Part shown: positions 15,208 through 22,572 of the stretch, piece by piece
How the letters are laid out: the number at the start of each line of letters is the position of its first letter
Numbering within the stretch: the first letter of the stretch is position 1
Source: Oscillospiraceae bacterium
GTDB lineage: Bacteria; Bacillota; Clostridia; Oscillospirales; Oscillospiraceae
Length of the DNA stretch: 64,000 nt
Assembly: GCA_015067545.1 (NCBI GenBank)
Contig: SVMG01000007.1
Coordinates: forward strand, 1-64,000
Reading direction: 5' to 3'
Position numbers and translations under genes: made by a program
The notes under the pieces: generated by a model
Seen by the model: the letters and a program-made list of their open reading frames with translations, nothing else
What the model was told of the DNA's origin: nothing
Databases searched by the model: none

Positions 15208-15231
15208 AAACCGCCCCAAACGGGGCGGTTT
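15208..15231. terminator. Bidirectional terminator
   Basis: Stem AAACCGCCCC/GGGGCGGTTT with 4-nt loop between convergent genes. Confidence 0.85.
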
Positions 15232-15236
15232 CATTA

Positions 15237-16622
15237 TTAAGCAACACCTAAATCCGTTTCTGTTTCCAGCTGGTTCTGCGCATAGTACTGATTTGCGGTT
15301 TCCAATCCGGAAGCTACAATAGCCATGGTGCGGTCATAAGATTCCCGGCACAGCTCCTTCACTTTTTCCTCTGCGTTCTCTTCCCAGCCCTCGCCCATGG
15401 TCAGAATGCGGAATTTACTTACGCCATCTTCCACATACCGATCCACCCAGGTGGGCAGTACATGGGCGCTTTCCAAAAGCACAGTGCCATCGGAATACTT
15501 TGCAAAGGTCACCGAAAACAGCAGGCCGTCCTCCGTTTCAGCAGGATATCTTCCACCTCTGCGAATATTGGAAACGGCATTACCCATGGAATACAGGCAA
15601 AGGGTCTTTTTTGTTTCATCCTGGGTATTGGCCAGCAGCTCCACCGGCTGCGGTACATGGGCATGGTTGCCCACGATCACATCGATACCCAGGTCACACA
15701 GCGCCTGGGCCATTTTCTTTTGGATCGCGTTGGGCGTGGTGCTGTATTCGTCGCCCCAGTGGATATACAGCATGCTGGCCTCTGCGCCATCTTCCTGCAT
15801 CAATGCCAGTTCACCGGCCAGTTTTTCATAAAAGCCTTCCAGATCCTCATAGCTGAAGGAATTGACCAACCGGCTTGCCTGGGCTGTCAGCGGAATGTAA
15901 TTCAGCGAAGCGTTGCCATTGGAGTCGACGCCGGTATTGTAGGTATAGCAGATCATGCCGATCTTGATTCCGTTGATTTCTTTGACGATATAGTTCTTAT
16001 CTTCTTCCTGATACCGTGTACCAATATAATCCAAACCTCGGTCAATCAGCACTTCCTGGGTGCGCATCAGGCCCTTGAAGCGGGTATCAAAGCTGTGGTT
16101 ATTGGCAGTCAAAAGCATGTCGAAGCCTGCATTTTTTGCTGCATCCACGATGGCATCCGGAGCGTTGAAGCAGGGATAACCGGCATATTTATATCCGTTG
16201 TCCTCACCGCATAGGGTTACTTCCAAATTCGCTACCGCATAGTCCACTTTGGAAACAAATTCGGAAAAATAGGAAAAAATGCTGTCATAATTGTAAGTAC
16301 CTGTGGCTTTGTCGTAGCCGCTTCGGATCACCTTGTCGTGCAGCAGCAGATCTCCTGTGGAGCCGATGGTTGCGGTGCTGACCTTCGTGACCGGAGGCTG
16401 CGTAGGCGGCACGCTCTGCTGCGGCTCAGAATTTGGTGTCGTAGAAGGAACTGTTTGCTCCTGCAATTGTGGCGGTGTGGTTTCCCTGGGCAGCAAATGC
16501 TCCGCCATCAAAAATCCGCCTGTGATCAGTATAAGCACCATGCCAAGTGCGATCAGTACAACGGGCAGCACAAAACGCATTTTTCTGCCGGTGCGCTGGG
16601 GTGTTTCAAACTGTCCTGCCAT
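15237..16622 (-). CDS. CapA-family metallophosphatase-like membrane protein
   Basis: A 461-residue protein: cytoplasmic N-terminus, one membrane helix (about 17-40), a Pro/Thr/Gln-rich linker to about 85, then a CapA/PgsA domain to about 400. Seen motifs: GSTGDLLLHDKVI, VANLEVTLCG, TANNHSFDTRFKG, YIHWGDEYSTTPNAIQKKMAQ and IVGNHAHVPQPVE, which form the calcineurin-like metal site. CapA proteins act in poly-gamma-glutamate capsule making, but the stand-alone copies common in Clostridia have no proven role. No capB/capC neighbours are present, so a capsule role is doubtful. ATG 16622 has AAAAGGAGACG upstream; divergent from the sulfhydrylase gene. Confidence 0.88.
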   Translation of the reverse strand: MAGQFETPQRTGRKMRFVLPVVLIALGMVLILITGGFLMAEHLLPRETTPPQLQEQTVPSTTPNSEPQQSVPPTQPPVTKVSTATIGSTGDLLLHDKVIRSGYDKATGTYNYDSIFSYFSEFVSKVDYAVANLEVTLCGEDNGYKYAGYPCFNAPDAIVDAAKNAGFDMLLTANNHSFDTRFKGLMRTQEVLIDRGLDYIGTRYQEEDKNYIVKEINGIKIGMICYTYNTGVDSNGNASLNYIPLTAQASRLVNSFSYEDLEGFYEKLAGELALMQEDGAEASMLYIHWGDEYSTTPNAIQKKMAQALCDLGIDVIVGNHAHVPQPVELLANTQDETKKTLCLYSMGNAVSNIRRGGRYPAETEDGLLFSVTFAKYSDGTVLLESAHVLPTWVDRYVEDGVSKFRILTMGEGWEENAEEKVKELCRESYDRTMAIVASGLETANQYYAQNQLETETDLGVA

Positions 16623-16710
16623 TTTTCGTCTCCTTTTGATTCTCTTCACCATTTTACAACAAACAGCCGCAAAAGTAAACCGGTAATCTCTGCTTTGTAT
16701 GTTTCTCTAT

Positions 16711-16739
16711 TTGACAAATGCCCCCAATGGCATTAAAAT
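16711..16739 (+). promoter_or_regulatory. Promoter of the O-acetylhomoserine sulfhydrylase operon
   Basis: TTGACA (16711-16716), 17-nt spacer, TAAAAT (16734-16739), 34 bp before the start codon; the leader is too short for a SAM riboswitch. Confidence 0.8.
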
Positions 16740-16773
16740 GATGCCATAGATATTAACTACGAGGTGATTCCCT

Positions 16774-18060
16774 ATGGATAAAAAACTTGGATTGGAAACT
16801 CTGTGCATCCAGGCTGGCTACACCCCCGGCAACGGCGAGCCCCGGCAGATCCCCATTATTCAGAGCACGACCTTCAAATATGCAACTTCTGAGGATATGG
16901 GCAAGCTCTTTGATCTGGAGGCCAGCGGTTATTTCTACTCCCGCCTGCAGAACCCCACCTGCGATGCAGTGGCCGCAAAGATCGCGGCTTTGGAAGGCGG
17001 TACGGCTGCGATGCTCACCGGCTCCGGTCAGGCAGCCAACTTCTTTGCCATGTTCAACATCGCTTCCTGCGGTGACCATATCGTGTCCAGCTCTGCCATT
17101 TATGGCGGCACATTCAATCTGCTGAGCGTCACCATGAAGCGGATGGGCATTGATGTGACCTTTGTCAGCCCCGATTGCTCCGAGGAGGAGCTGAACGCAG
17201 CCTTCCGGCCCAACACCAAGCTGGTATTCGGCGAAACCATCGCCAATCCTGCATTGACGGTGCTGGACATTGAGAAGTTTGCCAATGCCGCACATGCCCA
17301 CGGCGTTCCCCTGTTTGTGGACAATACCTTCGCCACCCCCATCAACTGCCGTCCCTTTGAGTGGGGTGCAGACATCGTCACCCACTCCACCACCAAATAT
17401 ATGGACGGCCATGCCAGCGCTGTGGGCGGCTGTATCGTGGACAGCGGTAAATTTGACTGGACGAAATATCCTGACAAATTCCCCGGCCTGTGTATCCCGG
17501 ACGACAGCTATCACGGCGTGACCTACACCGAGCGCTTTGGTATTGAAGGTGCATTCATTACCAAATGTACTGTTCAGCTGATGCGCGACCTGGGCTCTGT
17601 CCAGTCCCCGCAAAGTGCCTTTATTCTCAATTTGGGTCTGGAGAGTCTGCCCTTCCGTATGAAGCAGCACTGCTCCAATGCCCAGAAAATTGCCGAGTAT
17701 CTGCAGAGCAACGAAAAGGTTTCCTGGGTCAAATACTGCGGTTTGAAGGGCGATAAGTATTACGATCTGGCGCAGAAGTATATGCCGAACGGCTCCTGCG
17801 GCGTTATTTCCTTCGGCTTGAACGGCGGCAGAAGCGCGGCAGAGGTCTTTATGAAGCACCTGAAGCTGGGCTCTATCGAGACTCATGTGGCCGACTCCCG
17901 TACCTGCTGTCTGCACCCTGCCTCCTCCACCCACCGTCAGATGACGGATGCGGAGCTGGATGCTGCCGGCGTGGGCGCAGACCTGATCCGCCTCAGCTGC
18001 GGCCTTGAGGATGCTGACGATCTCATCGCCGACCTGGAACAGGCCATCGCCAAGGTGTAA
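16774..18060 (+). CDS. O-acetylhomoserine sulfhydrylase (Cys/Met metabolism PLP enzyme)
   Basis: A 428-residue fold-type I PLP enzyme. Schiff-base Lys208 lies in HSTTKYMDGH; other marks are ETLCIQAGY, the substrate loop YFYSRLQNPTCDAVAAKIAALEGG, SSSAIYGGTFNLL, and FVDNTFATP with the PLP-binding Asp183. Length and the inserted region after the lysine (KFDWTKYPDKFPGLCIPDD) match MetY rather than cystathionine gamma-synthase. It joins sulfide or methanethiol to O-acetylhomoserine. Its stop touches the start of tcdA. Together with luxS-mtnN and cysE-cysK the window holds a good part of sulfur amino acid metabolism. Confidence 0.93.
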   Translation: MDKKLGLETLCIQAGYTPGNGEPRQIPIIQSTTFKYATSEDMGKLFDLEASGYFYSRLQNPTCDAVAAKIAALEGGTAAMLTGSGQAANFFAMFNIASCGDHIVSSSAIYGGTFNLLSVTMKRMGIDVTFVSPDCSEEELNAAFRPNTKLVFGETIANPALTVLDIEKFANAAHAHGVPLFVDNTFATPINCRPFEWGADIVTHSTTKYMDGHASAVGGCIVDSGKFDWTKYPDKFPGLCIPDDSYHGVTYTERFGIEGAFITKCTVQLMRDLGSVQSPQSAFILNLGLESLPFRMKQHCSNAQKIAEYLQSNEKVSWVKYCGLKGDKYYDLAQKYMPNGSCGVISFGLNGGRSAAEVFMKHLKLGSIETHVADSRTCCLHPASSTHRQMTDAELDAAGVGADLIRLSCGLEDADDLIADLEQAIAKV

Positions 18061-18809
18061 TGATGGCAGATCAGTATTCCCGCACCCGGCTTCTTTTGGG
18101 TGCAGACGGACTTCAGCGGCTTCGCAGCGCCCGGGTGGCCATTTTCGGTCTCGGCGGTGTGGGCGGTTATGTGGCAGAAGCATTGGCCCGTTCCGGCATT
18201 GGTCAGTTGGATCTCATTGATGACGATACCGTCAATCTGACCAATCTGAACCGCCAGGTGCTGGCGCTTCACTCTACCATCGGCATGCCGAAAGTGGAAG
18301 CCGCCAAGAATCGGATCCTGGATATCGATCCGACCATCCAGGTGCGCACCTACGAGACCTTTTATCTTCCGGAAACGGCCGGGCAGTTTGATTTTTCTCA
18401 GTATGACTACGTGATCGACGCCATCGATACCGTCACCGGTAAGCTGGAGCTGATCGCTCAGGCAAAATCTGCCGGCGTTCCCATCATCAGTTGCATGGGA
18501 ACGGGCAACAAGCTGGATCCAACGCTCTTCCGTGTAGCAGATATTTCCAAGACCTCCGGCTGTGCATTGGCCAGGATCATGCGCAAGGAATGCGCCAAGC
18601 GGGGTCTGAAGGGCGTGAAGGTGGTTTATTCCCAGGAGCTTCCCTTGGATCCCCAGGCCGACCCCAATGAGCCCCAGGAGCCACAGCGGGAAGGTTCATC
18701 CCGCCGGTCACTTCCCGGCTCGACGGCCTTTGTGCCCGGTGTGGCCGGACTCATTATGGCTGGCGAAGTGGTAAAAGATCTTAGTCTTTCCCAGGAGGTT
18801 CGCCGATGA
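18060..18809 (+). CDS. tcdA: tRNA threonylcarbamoyladenosine dehydratase, ThiF/HesA/MoeB family
   Basis: A 249-residue E1-like adenylating enzyme: ARVAIFGLGGVGGYVAEALARSG binds ATP, followed by LIDDDTVNLTNLNRQ, the crossover Arg-rich segment, VIDAIDTVTGKLELI, SCMGTGNKLDPT and the C-terminal GSTAFVPGVAGLIMAGEVVKDL. This matches TcdA (CsdL/YgdL), which cyclises t6A37 of ANN-decoding tRNAs. The start overlaps the preceding stop by one base; ATG 18063 right behind is an alternative with a better-placed AAGGTG. The next gene overlaps its end by 4 nt. Confidence 0.92.
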   Translation: MMADQYSRTRLLLGADGLQRLRSARVAIFGLGGVGGYVAEALARSGIGQLDLIDDDTVNLTNLNRQVLALHSTIGMPKVEAAKNRILDIDPTIQVRTYETFYLPETAGQFDFSQYDYVIDAIDTVTGKLELIAQAKSAGVPIISCMGTGNKLDPTLFRVADISKTSGCALARIMRKECAKRGLKGVKVVYSQELPLDPQADPNEPQEPQREGSSRRSLPGSTAFVPGVAGLIMAGEVVKDLSLSQEVRR

Positions 18810-19174
18810 CAGTTTATCTGAAACAAAGTGCGCTGATCTTTGGCTTTACCCTGTTGGGTGAAGCGCTGAGCCGGCTGATCCCCCTGCCCATCCCTGCGGC
18901 GGTGTACGGCTTGGTTTTGCTGTTTGCCGCCCTGTGTCTTAAGATTGTCAAGGTGGAGCAGATCAGCAAGGTCAGCGACTTTCTGCTTACCATCCTGCCC
19001 ATCCTTTTTGTCTCTCCCGCAGTCAATCTTTTGGAAAGCTGGGGAATCCTCGCGCCCCATATTCTTCCCATTGCACTGATCGTTGTCGCTTCCACCGTTC
19101 TTGTCTTTATTGTTGCAGGCTTGATTTCCCAGGCCCTGTGCAGAAAGGAGAGAAAAGATGGATCTGATTCGTGA
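18806..19174 (+). CDS. lrgA: CidA/LrgA family holin-like protein
   Basis: A 122-residue membrane protein with four helices: SALIFGFTLLGEALSRL, PIPAAVYGLVLLFAALCL (the family's IPxxVxG-type motif), VSDFLLTILPILFVSPAVNLL, and IALIVVASTVLVFIVAGLIS. CidA/LrgA proteins form oligomeric pores that influence murein hydrolase activity and, in several species, pyruvate transport with LrgB. It overlaps tcdA by 4 nt and lrgB by 17 nt, so the three are co-translated. Confidence 0.9.
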   Translation: MTVYLKQSALIFGFTLLGEALSRLIPLPIPAAVYGLVLLFAALCLKIVKVEQISKVSDFLLTILPILFVSPAVNLLESWGILAPHILPIALIVVASTVLVFIVAGLISQALCRKERKDGSDS

Positions 19175-19844
19175 ATTTTCCATGCTCCCTTTGGTTGTAA
19201 CGATCCTGGCCTATCAATTCGGATTGTTCCTTCAAAAGAAATGGAAATCCCCTGTTTTCAATCCTCTGCTGATCGCTATTATTCTGATCATCGGCGTTTT
19301 ACTTCTCACCGGCTATCCTACCGCAGACTATCAAGCCGGAATGAAGACCATTTCCTGGCTCATGACCCCTGCCACCATCTGCCTGGCTGTTCCTCTTTAT
19401 CAGCAATTGCAGATCCTGCGCAAGGATTGGAAAGCCATAATGGCAGGCATCTGCGCCGGGACGTTGGCAAGCCTGTTCTTCATTTTTATCATGTGCCGGG
19501 TATTCGGATTTGATCAGATTCTGACCACTTCCCTGCTTCCGAAAAGCATCACTACCGCCATGGGTACAGCTCTGAGCGCCCAGACGGGCGGTGACGAGGC
19601 GATCACCACCGCGGCCATCGTGATCACCGGCATCCTGGGAAATATCCTTGGCGTGCCCCTGTGCCGCCTGTTCAAGATCACCGATCCTGTGGCACAGGGC
19701 GTGGCATTTGGCACTTCCGCCCACGTGATCGGCACATCCAAAGCAAGGGAATTGTCCGACCTAAGCGGCGCAGTAAGCAGTCTTTCTCTGACAGTGGCAG
19801 GCATTCTGACCGCGGTTTTGTACCCCGTTTTGACAATGCTATAA
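19158..19844 (+). CDS. lrgB: CidB/LrgB family membrane protein
   Basis: A 228-residue polytopic protein. The family marks SLLPKSITTAMGTALSAQTGGDEAITTAAIVITGILGN and FGTSAHVIGTSKARELSD are intact. LrgB works with LrgA in control of autolysis or transport of small acids. ATG 19158 lies inside the end of lrgA after GAAAGGAG. A terminator follows directly. Regulation by an LytSR pair is usual in other species but no such genes are in this window. Confidence 0.92.
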   Translation: MDLIREFSMLPLVVTILAYQFGLFLQKKWKSPVFNPLLIAIILIIGVLLLTGYPTADYQAGMKTISWLMTPATICLAVPLYQQLQILRKDWKAIMAGICAGTLASLFFIFIMCRVFGFDQILTTSLLPKSITTAMGTALSAQTGGDEAITTAAIVITGILGNILGVPLCRLFKITDPVAQGVAFGTSAHVIGTSKARELSDLSGAVSSLSLTVAGILTAVLYPVLTML

Positions 19845-19846
19845 AA

Positions 19847-19870
19847 ACAGCCTCCCAATCGGGAGGCTGT
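19847..19870. terminator. Terminator after lrgB
   Basis: Ten-bp stem ACAGCCTCCC/GGGAGGCTGT, loop AATC, then a T run; lies 7 bp from the end of convergent rsmA and may serve both. Confidence 0.85.
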
Positions 19871-19876
19871 AACTTT

Positions 19877-20740
19877 TTATTTCAATCGCCGGGCGATCTC
19901 ATTGGAAAGTTTGGCAAATTCCGGGATACCCAAGGTTTCCCCCCGGACATTTTCATCAAATCCGCAGGCTGCAATCACTTCCGCTGCACCGTCCTTCCCC
20001 AACTGGGGGAATCCGGATGCCAAACCGTTGCTGAGTTTCTTCCGGCGCATGGCGAAACTGGCCCGGACTGTGCGGAAAAAGATATTCTGGTCTTCTACAT
20101 TCCAGGGTCGCTCCTTGCGCACACGCAGAGTGATCACCGCAGAAGTTACCTTAGGCTGTGGCATAAAGCAATGGGCCGGTACATCAAACAGCAGCTCCGG
20201 CTCTGCATAATACTGGCAGAACACCGTAAAGGCGCTGTAATCTCCCGTACCGGGTCTCGCTGCGATCCGCTGGGCAACTTCCTTTTGCACCATGACCGTC
20301 ACCTGATCGAAGCATTCCGCTTCCAAAAGGGCTGTCAGAATGGGAGATGTGATGTAATAGGGCAGGTTGGCGCAGGCCGCCGGCCGCAAGCCGGGGAATT
20401 TCTCCCTCACCAGTGCCGGTACATCCAGCTTCAGCACGTCATCCCATATGATTTCCAAATTTTCAAATTCGCCCACAGTCTGCGCCAAAATGGGCTTGAG
20501 CCGATTGTCCACTTCGACAGCGCAGACCTTCCCTGCCCGCAGACACAGCTGCTGAGTCAGAGGGCCAATACCGGGACCGATCTCCAATACGCCGGTATTT
20601 TCATCCACCCCGGAATCCAATGCGATCTGCTCCGGCACCCAGGAGGAAATCAAGAAATTCTGTCCCTTGGCCTTGGAAAAATGAAAGCCGTGCTGGGCAA
20701 GCATTGGCTTCATTACTTGAATATCACAAACATTGATCAT
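19877..20740 (-). CDS. rsmA: 16S rRNA adenine-N6,N6-dimethyltransferase
   Basis: A 287-residue KsgA/Erm-family methyltransferase: KAKGQNFLISSWV, SAM-binding VLEIGPGIGPLTQQLC, AVEVDNRL, DDVLKLD, and the catalytic NLPYYITSPIL. It dimethylates two adenosines of helix 45 in 16S rRNA; lack of an extra resistance-type N-terminus favours RsmA over Erm. Start at 20740 is the most upstream sensible ATG, but its AAAGG is rather far away; ATG 20713 (MKPMLAQHG) is an alternative. The upstream gene is YabE-like, as in Bacillus (yabE-rnmV-ksgA), but rnmV is missing between them. Confidence 0.95.
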   Translation of the reverse strand: MINVCDIQVMKPMLAQHGFHFSKAKGQNFLISSWVPEQIALDSGVDENTGVLEIGPGIGPLTQQLCLRAGKVCAVEVDNRLKPILAQTVGEFENLEIIWDDVLKLDVPALVREKFPGLRPAACANLPYYITSPILTALLEAECFDQVTVMVQKEVAQRIAARPGTGDYSAFTVFCQYYAEPELLFDVPAHCFMPQPKVTSAVITLRVRKERPWNVEDQNIFFRTVRASFAMRRKKLSNGLASGFPQLGKDGAAEVIAACGFDENVRGETLGIPEFAKLSNEIARRLK

Positions 20741-20795
20741 AAAAAAGCCGCCTTTCTTCCGGTAGTATACCAAAAGAAAGGCGGGTTTGCAACTA

Positions 20796-21905
20796 TTATC
20801 CCAAGAAATACACTGTGCAGTTGCGGATACCGAAGGTATTGCACTCAGCAACTGTGTCAAAATACAGGTCGATGCGGTTGCCCTTGATGGCGCTTCCGCA
20901 GTCCTCAGCGGTAGCGATACCGTAGACATAGCGGCCATCGTTGGAAACGATGTACATCCGGGTGCCGTAAGGAATGACCGTGGGGTCAACGGCAATGGCA
21001 CCAACGCGGCAGGGCGTGCCGATCGCATTGCGGTAACCACAGCCAGGATCCTGGTTATTATAGGCCGTAGCCTTAAATACCTCAGCGCGGGTGTAAGTAA
21101 GGGTCTCGCCATCGGGTGTGATGATGTATCCGTCACCGATGATGGGCTGGCCGGTAAATTCCGGCTTGACCACCGGAGAGGGCTGCGTAGCAACAGGGGG
21201 TTGGGTAGCAGGAGGTGCCTGCTCCACATAGGTGCCAACAGCAACCACAGCATTGACGGGCTGTGTGATCACATCCTCGCTAAGTACTGTGCGGCTAAGC
21301 TCCTCACCGTCCATGTAAACAACATTGGCTGTACAAAGCAACTGGCCATCCACACCGGGAGTCAGCACCTTTTCCTCTCCCTCCGCAAGGGTGGGGTCAT
21401 AGCAATAGGTGGTTTCATAAGGAATCACAGCGATGTAGCTCTCTTCCGCCTGCACAGAACGGGAGATGGTAATATTCAGTTCGTCAAAGGTCTGAGAATT
21501 CAGCGGCACGGACACCACATCTTCCTTGGTCAGGATCAGCGACAGGCGCTCCAGCAGAGATTCCACAGTTTCGCCATAGCTGATAACATTCAGCATATTG
21601 CCGCCGTGCTTAATGGTGATCTGCTGCTTGCGCTGAACCGTGATTTCGGAAACGCCCAGACCGGGCTCCGTGGTGAAGGTATCATCCGCACCCAGCTTCA
21701 AACCGACCTCATCCAAAACGGCAGCGGGATCTGTTGCATAGGTAGTGTGGATCACGACCCGTCCGCTATCATTGATCAGATAGGTATTCTTTGCGAATAC
21801 AGTCTGGCTCAGCAGCAGAACAATACAAACCACAACAAGCAGCAATGCTGCATAACGCATGGGCGTTGTCATTTTCTTGGTGATTAAACGATTACATTCC
21901 AGCAT
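20796..21905 (-). CDS. YabE-like cell-wall protein: DUF348, G5 and 3D domains
   Basis: A 369-residue exported protein. Signal or membrane anchor 15-38 (MRYAALLLVVVCIVLLLS), two DUF348 repeats (about 45-140), a G5 domain (about 150-225), a Pro/Gln-rich linker, and a C-terminal 3D domain (about 275-369) with the three Asp: AIAVDPTVIPYGTRMY, TAEDCGSAIKG, RIDLYFDT. The 3D domain is a double-psi barrel related to MltA/EXPB1 and resuscitation-promoting muralytic enzymes. So it probably cleaves or remodels peptidoglycan. ATG 21905 has AAAGGAGGT. Promoter at 22005-22032. Confidence 0.92.
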   Translation of the reverse strand: MLECNRLITKKMTTPMRYAALLLVVVCIVLLLSQTVFAKNTYLINDSGRVVIHTTYATDPAAVLDEVGLKLGADDTFTTEPGLGVSEITVQRKQQITIKHGGNMLNVISYGETVESLLERLSLILTKEDVVSVPLNSQTFDELNITISRSVQAEESYIAVIPYETTYCYDPTLAEGEEKVLTPGVDGQLLCTANVVYMDGEELSRTVLSEDVITQPVNAVVAVGTYVEQAPPATQPPVATQPSPVVKPEFTGQPIIGDGYIITPDGETLTYTRAEVFKATAYNNQDPGCGYRNAIGTPCRVGAIAVDPTVIPYGTRMYIVSNDGRYVYGIATAEDCGSAIKGNRIDLYFDTVAECNTFGIRNCTVYFLG

Positions 21906-22004
21906 AGAATGTACCTCCTTTCGCAGGTAATAGAAAGTAAAATTGATAGTCACAAAATAGTATCAAAATGGTTACAGAATCATGCTTATGCGCGAACCTC
22001 ATGT

Positions 22005-22032
22005 ATTATAACATTTTTTCTTCAAAAGTCAA
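22005..22032 (-). promoter_or_regulatory. Promoter of the yabE-like gene
   Basis: Minus strand TTGACT (22032-22027), 16-nt spacer, TATAAT (22010-22005). Confidence 0.75.
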
Positions 22033-22269
22033 GCATTTTCGTCTAAACGACACTGTTCTACAACTTTTTGCAGAAAAATACCAGAAATATTATGTTAACC
22101 AGAAATCAAAATATGTCGCTTTATATGTTAATGATGCACAATATATGGTAAAATAATGACAATTTGTTAACACAGGTGCTGTTATTTTGCAACCAACCGT
22201 TATCCAATATTTTCAAACGTTATGGTAACCAAAATTCCGCCATTTTATGGGTTTTTTCCTCCCCGGGGA
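22033..22269. other. AT-rich spacer between yabE-like promoter and thrS promoter
   Basis: No gene recognised. It contains loosely repeated GTTAACC/GGTAACC words (about 22095, 22165, 22225) of unknown meaning. Confidence 0.4.
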
Positions 22270-22298
22270 TTGACAAAAGGGTTTTTCTGTGCTACATT
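22270..22298 (+). promoter_or_regulatory. Promoter of the T-box-thrS transcript
   Basis: TTGACA (22270-22275), 17-nt spacer, TACATT (22293-22298). Confidence 0.75.
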
Positions 22299-22304
22299 TG
22301 CTCC

Positions 22305-22540
22305 ATAAAAGCTGTGATGAAGACATGCACACTTGATAAGCTGCCCAGAGAGAAATCCGTTTGGTGCGAGGGTTTTGCAGACTTGCGAATGTGATACCAC
22401 TTCTGAGCCGCAGGTTGGAAATAGCCTGCCGGGTGCGCCCGTTACCGTGCCAATGAGTGGCGAGCTTGCTCGCAACCAGGGTGGAACCGTGGAATACTTT
22501 GTATCCCACCCCTGATCTTCAGGGGATGGGGATTTTTTAT
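22305..22540 (+). promoter_or_regulatory. T-box leader of thrS (threonine specifier)
   Basis: The conserved T-box word AGGGTGGAACCGTGG (22478-22492) is followed by the terminator stem around ATCCCACCCCTGA / TCAGGGGATGGGGAT (22503-22533) and a T run. Upstream Stem I region holds an ACC codon (22396-22398) followed by A at the expected specifier place, matching threonine and the thrS gene downstream. Uncharged tRNA-Thr should pair with the T-box bulge and favour the antiterminator, raising thrS expression. Confidence 0.9.
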
Positions 22541-22572
22541 ACCCTCCCCCATATCAAAAGGAGGTAAAACCT

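Noticed and set aside
16681-16773. SAM riboswitch (S-box) before the sulfhydrylase gene
   Set aside because: The promoter leaves only about 30 nt of leader, too short, and no S-box words are present.
16753-18183. Long open frame (476 codons) on the minus strand
   Set aside because: It is antisense to the clearly identified O-acetylhomoserine sulfhydrylase and its product has no recognisable domain; long open antisense frames are expected from this codon bias.
20741-20795. rnmV (5S rRNA maturase) between the yabE-like gene and rsmA
   Set aside because: The gap is only 55 bp; the Bacillus order is kept without rnmV here.
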